Of a stretch of DNA of 10,926 bases, positions 5,660-10,926 are shown in pieces. The stretch covers positions 1-10,926 of the forward strand of contig JAGBGB010000039.1 in the NCBI GenBank assembly GCA_017936205.1, in the 5' to 3' direction. The stretch's first letter is position 1. Every line of letters starts with the position of its first letter. The notes beneath the pieces are model-generated. The model did not search any database. It was not told the origin of the DNA and worked only from the letters and a program-made list of their open reading frames with translations. Source of the DNA: Oscillospiraceae bacterium (GTDB lineage Bacteria; Bacillota; Clostridia; Oscillospirales; Oscillospiraceae). Made by a program: the position numbers and the translations under genes.

Positions 5660-6993
5660 AGGGTTTCTCCTCTCTGTATATGAATGATCAAGGCATCCTG
5701 TCCCTCTTGCGCCTGACAGTCAGCTGCCACAGCCAGACCTGCCACCGCAAGGATCCGATCTCCCGACACGAGGACGGGAAGCAACTCCCGATCCTTCCGA
5801 GGGATCCTACGCTCGATCATAAGCTTCTTCAGACTCTTACTATGTCCGTCTGCTGTTGGGAGGCGATCTCCCACCTGCCTGGAACGGGCTGAAAGACCAT
5901 GCTGCCATATCATATCATATTTTATAGCAAAATGGAAAGGGGTATTTGTCATTTTTGTGAAATTTTTTTTAAGATTACAGGAGATTTTCCAGCCGCAGTC
6001 GGGGATCACCGTTTCACCGGGGACATTCAGCACCGTTTCAGGAAAGCTCACCGCCCCCTGACGGAGGATCTCCAGTCGCTCATAGCAGCGTTGGGCAGTC
6101 AAGCCACAGGGCAGGCTAACACAAGCAGAGGGCTGAGGATTCCGCAGAAGCTGCTGCAGCGCCTCAATATGCACCAGAGCCACATCCTGCTCTAAATACT
6201 CCCCCAGCAGCTGCCGCAGGGCTCGCTTCTGCAGGGGATCGGGGGCAGATAGCAGCGGAGCAATGAGAACTCCACCCTCGGAGTGACCTTGCAGGTACTC
6301 CCCTGCCAACTCATCTAAAAGTTGATCCTCCCTGCGTAACAGGCTGCTCTGCTTCAGCACTCTTGAAGCAAGCCGAGGATTCTCCTTCTCCAACAAAGGC
6401 AGCACCTCATGGCGAAGACGGTTACGGGTATAGCGCAGGGATCGGTTGGAACTATCCTCCCGATGGGGCAGACCCTGCTGCTCCAAATAAGAGCGGATCT
6501 GCTCTCTCCCTGCCCAGAGCAGAGGACGGACGACGCTCCCCCTTTGGGGAGGAATGCCGCAGAGCCCTCTCAAGCCGCTGCCGCGAAGCAGGTGCATAAG
6601 CACGGTTTCTAAATGGTCCTCTGCATTGTGGGCAGTAGCGACTTTTCCATCTAAGCTGCGGAAGAAATCATAGCGGCACTGCCGCGCAGCCTCCTCTGTG
6701 CCCATCTGATGTGCTCGACCATAGGCTGAAACATCTGCGGATCCAAGGAACAGGGGGATCTGCCATTGTCCACAGAGCTCCCTTACAAATGCCTCATCTC
6801 CGTCCGATTCCTCCCCACGGAGCTTATGGTTAAAATGTGCCGCCCTCAAGCTGATCTGCAGTTCCGACTGTAAGTCATGCAGGAGGTGGAGCAGGGCAAC
6901 AGAGTCTGCACCGCCGGAAACTGCACAGATCACAGTGTCTCCCGGTACAAACAGCTGTTCCTCTCTACAATAGGACAGAAACTCAGCCTTCAT
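5656..6993 (-). CDS. tilS: tRNA(Ile)-lysidine synthetase TilS
   Basis: A 445-residue enzyme that attaches lysine to C34 of the CAU-anticodon tRNA-Ile using ATP, changing its decoding from AUG to AUA. It is essential in most bacteria. The N-terminal PP-loop ATP pyrophosphatase domain has SGGADS (26-31), HFNHKLRG (53-60) and NAEDHLET (123-130). A middle helical region follows. The C-terminal TilS domain begins about LSARSRQVGDRL (367-378) and includes KSLKKLMIERRIPRKDR (386-402). The ATG at 6993 is preferred; a longer frame begins with TTG at 7017 but has no ribosome binding site. With this start the gene overlaps the end of dnaB by 11 bases. Residues about 340-364 are encoded by a markedly AT-rich patch (about 5902-5976) containing A8. 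The frame is intact. Confidence 0.95.
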   Translation of the reverse strand: MKAEFLSYCREEQLFVPGDTVICAVSGGADSVALLHLLHDLQSELQISLRAAHFNHKLRGEESDGDEAFVRELCGQWQIPLFLGSADVSAYGRAHQMGTEEAARQCRYDFFRSLDGKVATAHNAEDHLETVLMHLLRGSGLRGLCGIPPQRGSVVRPLLWAGREQIRSYLEQQGLPHREDSSNRSLRYTRNRLRHEVLPLLEKENPRLASRVLKQSSLLRREDQLLDELAGEYLQGHSEGGVLIAPLLSAPDPLQKRALRQLLGEYLEQDVALVHIEALQQLLRNPQPSACVSLPCGLTAQRCYERLEILRQGAVSFPETVLNVPGETVIPDCGWKISCNLKKNFTKMTNTPFHFAIKYDMIWQHGLSARSRQVGDRLPTADGHSKSLKKLMIERRIPRKDRELLPVLVSGDRILAVAGLAVAADCQAQEGQDALIIHIQRGETL

Positions 6994-8329
6994 TGTGCTT
7001 CCATTCCCTATCGGCAAAGGTGGTGAACTGGGGCAGCCACTGGAGCTTCACTGTGCCCACTTCGCCGTGACGATTCTTTGCTACGATCACTTCTGCGACA
7101 TTTTGTTCCTCGGAGTTTTTGTTATAATAGTCATCACGGTAGATGAACAGCACCTCGTCTGCGTCCTGCTCGATGGCACCGGATTCACGGAGGTCGGACA
7201 GCATGGGCCGCTTATCCTGACGGCTCTCGTTTGCACGGGACAGCTGGGACAGGCAGAGGATGGGCACATTCAGCTCCTTTGCCATGATTTTTAAGGAACG
7301 GGAAATGTCAGAAACGATCTGCTGACGGTTCTCATTGGCAGCCGTCTTGGTGCCGGCGGAGGTCATCAGCTGTAAGTAGTCAATGACAACCAGCCCCAGA
7401 TTATCGATCCGTCGGCACTTTGCATTCATTTCCGCAACGGACAGAGAGGGATTATCGTCTACCCGAATATCTGTCTGAGACAGAGCAGAGGAGGCAATGC
7501 CGATCTTGGTCCATTCGTCAACGGTCAGCTGTCCCGTAGTCAGCTTCTTGTTGTCTACAAAGCTCTCGTTTGACAGCAATCTGGTTACAAGCTGCTCCTT
7601 GGACATTTCCAGAGAGAAGAAGGCAACAGTCTTCTTGGGATATTTCTTCGCCACATTCAGGGCGATGTTCAGAGCTAAAGAGGTCTTGCCCATAGCGGGA
7701 CGGGCAGCCAGCAGCATCAGGTCGGACTTATTCAAGCCGTTAATGAACTTATCCAGGTCATGGAGCCCTGTGGACAGACCGGAAATATCGCTGTCGGACT
7801 CACTGAGTTCTGTCAGACGGTCAAAAACCTTGAGAATAATGGTGCCGATGTGCTCCAGAGATTCATTGGTATTGCCCCGACGGATGGCGTAGATCTTCTT
7901 CTCTGCGGCTTCCAGAATATCCTGCGCCGTGCCCACACCCTCACGAACGATTTCCGTGATCTCCGCAGCAGCGGTGGAAAGGCTGCGCAGCAGGGACTGG
8001 TCCCGTACAATCTGGGCATAGCGGACCACATTGGCTGCAGTAGGCGTGATCTCCATGAGCTCCATGAGATATTTGGAGGTGGTCTTTTCGTCAAACACAC
8101 CCCGTTCACGCATTTTGTTCAGCACCGTCACAGGGTCGATGGTCTGAGAGAAGCTGAACATTTCGTAAATGGTTTCGTAAATGTCCCGATTGATCTGGAT
8201 AAAGAAATCCGTGGGGCGGAGCAGGCCGATCACATCATTGACACAGCGACTGTCAATCAGCATGGAGCCAAGAACCGATTGCTCAGCCTCCGGCGAATGT
8301 GGGACCTGACGGGAAAGGAGCTCTTCCAT
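6983..8329 (-). CDS. dnaB: Replicative DNA helicase DnaB
   Basis: A 448-residue hexameric replicative helicase of the usual length (called DnaC in Bacillus). It unwinds DNA at the fork and binds primase through its N-terminal domain. The N-terminal helical domain starts at PHSPEAEQSVLGSML (10-24) and runs to about 110. After a linker, the RecA-like core carries Walker A ARPAMGKT (209-216), the FFSLEMS segment (237-243), Walker B VVIDYLQLM (314-322, D317), CLSQLSR (359-365) and the probable arginine finger region DLRESGAIEQDADE (379-392). There is no intein and no frameshift. The ATG at 8329 begins four bases after the rplI stop, with only a weak purine-rich site before it, so coupling to rplI translation is likely. 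The rplI-dnaB order is conserved in Firmicutes. Confidence 0.98.
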   Translation of the reverse strand: MEELLSRQVPHSPEAEQSVLGSMLIDSRCVNDVIGLLRPTDFFIQINRDIYETIYEMFSFSQTIDPVTVLNKMRERGVFDEKTTSKYLMELMEITPTAANVVRYAQIVRDQSLLRSLSTAAAEITEIVREGVGTAQDILEAAEKKIYAIRRGNTNESLEHIGTIILKVFDRLTELSESDSDISGLSTGLHDLDKFINGLNKSDLMLLAARPAMGKTSLALNIALNVAKKYPKKTVAFFSLEMSKEQLVTRLLSNESFVDNKKLTTGQLTVDEWTKIGIASSALSQTDIRVDDNPSLSVAEMNAKCRRIDNLGLVVIDYLQLMTSAGTKTAANENRQQIVSDISRSLKIMAKELNVPILCLSQLSRANESRQDKRPMLSDLRESGAIEQDADEVLFIYRDDYYNKNSEEQNVAEVIVAKNRHGEVGTVKLQWLPQFTTFADREWKHNEG

Positions 8330-8333
8330 AGGC

Positions 8334-8780
8334 TTACAGCTCTTCGATCTTGACCTTCAGGTCAGCATTGATCTCATAGCCCAGCTTGCACTTGACGGTG
8401 TAGGTGCCTACAGTCTTAATGGTCTCGTTCAGGACGATCTTCCGCTTATCCAGCGTGATGCCGTGGTTCTTCTGCAGGGCATCCGCGATCTCCTGAGTGG
8501 TAATGGAGCCGAAGAGTCTGCCGGCTCCGCCGCCCTTTGCCTTCACAACCACAGTAATGGCCTTGAGCTTGTTGGAGGTAGCAAAGGCCTCCTCCCGCTC
8601 CTTCTGGCGCTTCTCCTGATTGGCTTTGTCTGTCATACGCATGGTGTTGATGCTGTCCGCAGTGGCTTCTACTGCCAGCTTACGGGGGAGCATATAATTT
8701 CTGGCATAGCCGTCGGAGACCTCAAGCATCTGTCCCTTCTTGCCCTTGCCCTTCACATCCTGTAATAAGATAACCTTCAT
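8334..8780 (-). CDS. rplI: 50S ribosomal protein L9
   Basis: A 148-residue primary 23S rRNA-binding protein of the large subunit, normal length. The N-terminal RNA-binding domain begins MKVILLQDVKGKGKKGQ and contains the L9 signature around DGYARNYMLPRKLAVEAT (23-40). The long connecting helix is rich in Lys and Glu (about 52-75). The C-terminal domain includes GRLFGSIT (87-94) and ALQKNHGITLDKRKI (101-115). AGGAGG (8789-8794) lies 8 bases before the ATG and overlaps the gdpP stop codon, which is 12 bases away. This suggests coupling with gdpP. The gdpP-rplI-dnaB order is classic for Firmicutes. Confidence 0.98.
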   Translation of the reverse strand: MKVILLQDVKGKGKKGQMLEVSDGYARNYMLPRKLAVEATADSINTMRMTDKANQEKRQKEREEAFATSNKLKAITVVVKAKGGGAGRLFGSITTQEIADALQKNHGITLDKRKIVLNETIKTVGTYTVKCKLGYEINADLKVKIEEL

Positions 8781-8792
8781 GGAATTACCCTC

Positions 8793-10772
8793 CTATGGTT
8801 CAAAAAATTTGTCAATGGAACGAGTCAGATCATCCAGCGCCCCGAGAACACTGCGGTTCTTCACCTGAGCACCGGCTGTTGCGGCATTGCCGCCACCGCC
8901 CAAGGCCTCCAGAATGACCTGTACATTTGCCTCTCCGATGGAGCGGGCAGAAATAATGGTTTGATCCTCCTGCGGATAGAGGACAAAGGATGCCTCAATC
9001 CCGGAAATATTCAGCAGCTCATCTGCCGCCTGTGCCGCAAGAGTTCGTGTGACGGTATAATCCAGTGCGGCAATGGCGATCTTGTGGGGATACTGCTTAG
9101 CGTTCTGTATGATCCTGTAGCGAGCCACCGTAGAGGATAGGTCGTTCTGGAACAGCTTCTTGACCTCAACGGGATCTGCGCCCAGCCGCCGCAGGAAGGC
9201 AGCAGCCTCGAAGGTGTAGCTGTTGGTACGGACACCGAAGTGCTTGGTATCCAGTGCGATGCCTGCCAGCAGAGCCATCGCTTCCTCCTGGAGAATGTCA
9301 TCTGCCTCCACGGTGTACTGCAGCAGCTCTGCCACTAACTCCGAAGCAGAGGAGGCTCTGGGCTCGTGCATATTGGGGGCAGCTCCCTCAATATAGTCCG
9401 CTGCTCGACGGTGGTGGTCAATGATAGCAACTCTCCGCAGGGATTCCAGCAGAGGCTTGCACTCTACCTGATCGGGGCGGTTGGTATCCACAACGATCAA
9501 GTAGCTCTTAGGATCTACTTCGACCAGAGCATCCTGACCGTTTATGAAGCAGCCCTCATACTCCGGCAAGGCTCTCAGACGAGACAGGAGGGACTGGGCT
9601 GCATTGGCATTCACATCCATAACGATGTTTGCCCTCTTGCCCAGCTTCCTGCACAGGCAGTACACACCTGCGGCAGCACCTAAGGCATCCAGATCCGCCA
9701 TTTTATGCCCCATAATGAAGACACGGCTGGATTCTGCGATCAGAGCCGCCAGATTCCGTGCAGCAGTACGGGAACGAACCTTGCTGTGACGATCGGAGTG
9801 ATTGTTCCTGCCTCCGAAGAAGGCGAAATCATTCCGATCCTTCAGAACTGCCTGGTCTCCACCTCTGGACAGAGCCATATCGATGGACAGGGCAGCAAAT
9901 TTATAATTCTCACGGAAGTCCACACCGTCCTTGCCCAAACCGATGGACACGGTGGGATTCAGACCGTTGGAGGTCTGAATGGTGCGTATACTCTCCAGCA
10001 GTTCAAACTTCCGCTCGGACATAGCCGCCAGATCTCGCACCTCAAAGAGCAGGAAGAAGCGGTTCCGCTCCATTTTCCGTACAAGTCCGTTGTTGGCTTC
10101 TGCCCACTCGTTGATCTTGGTGTTGATCTGAGCAGTGAGTCCGGCAGTTTCCGCATCGGACAGAGTGTTGGCAAGCTCATCGAAATTGTCCACCACCACT
10201 ATAGCAACCAGGGGGCGGGAGCGGATGTACTCATCCCGAACCTGCAGCAGCTCTGTCTGATCTCTGAAGTAGATCATGCCGAAGAGCAGATCATTCTTCG
10301 CATCCACATCCGGTAGCAGGGAGCCTGTGACCTGGAAGCGAAGGCCTCGGAATTGCAGCTCCTCGGGAGCCTCGGTCATACCCATCTTCAGCCATTCCAG
10401 ATCCAACTCAGGCAGGAGCTCTCTCAGCTTATAAGGATCCATCTGACCGGGCAGCTGCAGGAGCTTTCCGAAAGCTCGGTTATACCAGTGGAGCTCTAAG
10501 CTCTCTAAATGCACCATGGCTACAGGGAAGGGGACTTCACCGTCCTTCATTTTTTCCAGCACGGCATTATTGGCTTGGATGTACTCGGTCAGTGCCTTCC
10601 GTCTGCGGATGCTGCGAGCCTGCAGCAGGGCATACAGACCAACGGTCACAGCCAATTCACACAGACCCAGAATCGGCTGCCTCAGCAGGAAGGCTGCAAG
10701 AGTGAACAGGATCAGAGCCGGGAAGAAATATATAACATTAGGCAGAGTATTCCGCCGTAATTTTCGTTTCAA
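8793..10772 (-). CDS. gdpP: Cyclic-di-AMP phosphodiesterase GdpP (DHH/DHHA1 family)
   Basis: A 659-residue membrane phosphodiesterase that hydrolyses c-di-AMP to pApA, controlling potassium and osmotic balance, wall stress and beta-lactam tolerance. In order: two membrane segments at about 12-30 and 33-50, a PAS-like domain at about 75-175, a degenerate GGDEF domain at about 185-320, a DHH domain with metal ligands H356, D360 and D362 (MGHKMADLD), D429 (VVDTNRP), DHH at 452-454 and D508 (ALDTKHFG), and a DHHA1 domain ending in GGGGNAATAGA (625-635). The start is TTG at 10772, because AAAGGAGG (10781-10788) lies 8 bases upstream. A longer frame back to 10877 would run through the promoter and lacks a site. 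The chosen length equals that of Bacillus GdpP. The Asn after GGGG replaces the commonly seen His. Confidence 0.96.
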   Translation of the reverse strand: MKRKLRRNTLPNVIYFFPALILFTLAAFLLRQPILGLCELAVTVGLYALLQARSIRRRKALTEYIQANNAVLEKMKDGEVPFPVAMVHLESLELHWYNRAFGKLLQLPGQMDPYKLRELLPELDLEWLKMGMTEAPEELQFRGLRFQVTGSLLPDVDAKNDLLFGMIYFRDQTELLQVRDEYIRSRPLVAIVVVDNFDELANTLSDAETAGLTAQINTKINEWAEANNGLVRKMERNRFFLLFEVRDLAAMSERKFELLESIRTIQTSNGLNPTVSIGLGKDGVDFRENYKFAALSIDMALSRGGDQAVLKDRNDFAFFGGRNNHSDRHSKVRSRTAARNLAALIAESSRVFIMGHKMADLDALGAAAGVYCLCRKLGKRANIVMDVNANAAQSLLSRLRALPEYEGCFINGQDALVEVDPKSYLIVVDTNRPDQVECKPLLESLRRVAIIDHHRRAADYIEGAAPNMHEPRASSASELVAELLQYTVEADDILQEEAMALLAGIALDTKHFGVRTNSYTFEAAAFLRRLGADPVEVKKLFQNDLSSTVARYRIIQNAKQYPHKIAIAALDYTVTRTLAAQAADELLNISGIEASFVLYPQEDQTIISARSIGEANVQVILEALGGGGNAATAGAQVKNRSVLGALDDLTRSIDKFFEP

Positions 10773-10780
10773 GAAGGGCT

Positions 10781-10788
10781 CCTCCTTT
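10781..10788 (-). promoter_or_regulatory. Strong ribosome binding site that fixes the gdpP TTG start
   Basis: AAAGGAGG, a near-perfect anti-16S match, lies 8 bases before the TTG at 10772. It is the reason for rejecting the longer frame starting at 10877. Confidence 0.85.
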
Positions 10789-10806
10789 CCGTGGATATAC
10801 ACCTTT

Positions 10807-10835
10807 ATTATACCAGATATTTTCTGCTTTTTCCA
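10807..10835 (-). promoter_or_regulatory. Promoter of the gdpP-rplI-dnaB-tilS-hpt-ftsH operon
   Basis: On the minus strand a -10 box TATAAT (10812-10807) has an upstream TGG, giving an extended -10 (TGnTATAAT). A weaker -35-like TGGAAA (10835-10830, 4 of 6) lies 17 bases upstream. The predicted start near 10800 gives a short leader of about 28 bases to the gdpP TTG. It is the only good promoter seen for the whole leftward run of genes. Confidence 0.75.
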
Positions 10836-10863
10836 CTGTATTTTTCTTGTTTTGAAAAAATAG

Positions 10864-10892
10864 TGTACATTTTCCAAAAAATATGGTATACT
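10864..10892 (+). promoter_or_regulatory. Divergent promoter for a gene to the right of the window
   Basis: On the plus strand TGTACA (10864-10869, 4 of 6 matches to TTGACA) and TATACT (10887-10892, preceded by TGG as an extended -10) are 17 bases apart. A purine-rich GGGGAGA lies near the window end (10917-10923) and could be a ribosome binding site. The downstream gene is outside the window, so this is an inference from the boxes alone. Confidence 0.5.
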
Positions 10893-10926
10893 ATATAGTG
10901 GTGTACGAGGATCGTGGGGAGATCTG

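Noticed and set aside
6994..7017. TTG start of TilS eight codons upstream
   Set aside because: No ribosome binding site precedes it, and the family N-terminus aligns with the ATG at 6993.
10773..10877. N-terminal extension of GdpP by 35 residues
   Set aside because: It would be translated from sequence containing the -10 box and upstream of the strong ribosome binding site at 10781-10788. The shorter form matches the family length.
1..10926. CRISPR array or insertion sequence
   Set aside because: No regularly spaced repeats, transposase frame or paired terminal inverted repeats with target duplications were seen on either strand.

Overview
The window looks like part of a chromosome from a Gram-positive Clostridia bacterium, probably near the Oscillospiraceae/Ruminococcaceae. 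The reasons are the gene order gdpP-rplI-dnaB-tilS-hpt-ftsH, the AGGAGG-type ribosome binding sites, sigma-A-type promoters with TG-extended -10 boxes, and the use of TTG starts. Species cannot be fixed from sequence reading alone. The window has two parts that differ in composition and direction and converge on a strong bidirectional terminator at about 2627-2664.

Left part (1 to about 2620, all genes on +, visibly more AT-rich): accessory DNA. It holds the 3' end of an SGNH/GDSL-hydrolase-like gene cut by the window edge (2-490). A 450-base non-coding stretch follows, with several hairpins, an intrinsic terminator and a near-consensus promoter. Next is a two-gene AbiE-type toxin-antitoxin/phage-defence operon: abiEi, a winged-helix antitoxin and likely autorepressor, and abiEii, a nucleotidyltransferase toxin. 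In the same apparent transcript, 18 bases after abiEii, lies a 38-codon stub of a type I restriction-modification methyltransferase gene (hsdM). It keeps its ribosome binding site and N-terminus, then stops inside an 11-bp inverted repeat. This arrangement reads as a decayed or rearranged defence island.

Junction (2621-2841): a bidirectional terminator, a tRNA-Arg(CCT) gene on the minus strand with an encoded CCA, and a perfect 15-bp hairpin of unknown role. The 3' end of the tRNA faces the accessory region, as expected if elements have integrated at this tRNA.

Right part (2842-10926, genes on -): a tightly packed housekeeping operon read right to left: gdpP (c-di-AMP phosphodiesterase), rplI (ribosomal protein L9), dnaB (replicative helicase), tilS (tRNA-Ile lysidine synthetase), hpt (hypoxanthine phosphoribosyltransferase), ftsH (membrane AAA+ protease) and a 100-residue membrane-anchored acidic protein of unknown function. 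Four-base gaps, an 11-base overlap and an ATGA overlap indicate co-transcription and translational coupling. A promoter for gdpP is visible at 10807-10835. A second promoter-like sequence points the other way at 10864-10892, presumably for a divergent gene beyond the window.

I see no clearly new multi-gene system. The points most worth a second look are the truncated hsdM with its inverted repeat, an unusual Gly-to-Asp change in the nucleotide-binding motif of AbiEii, and the small unknown protein at the end of the ftsH operon.
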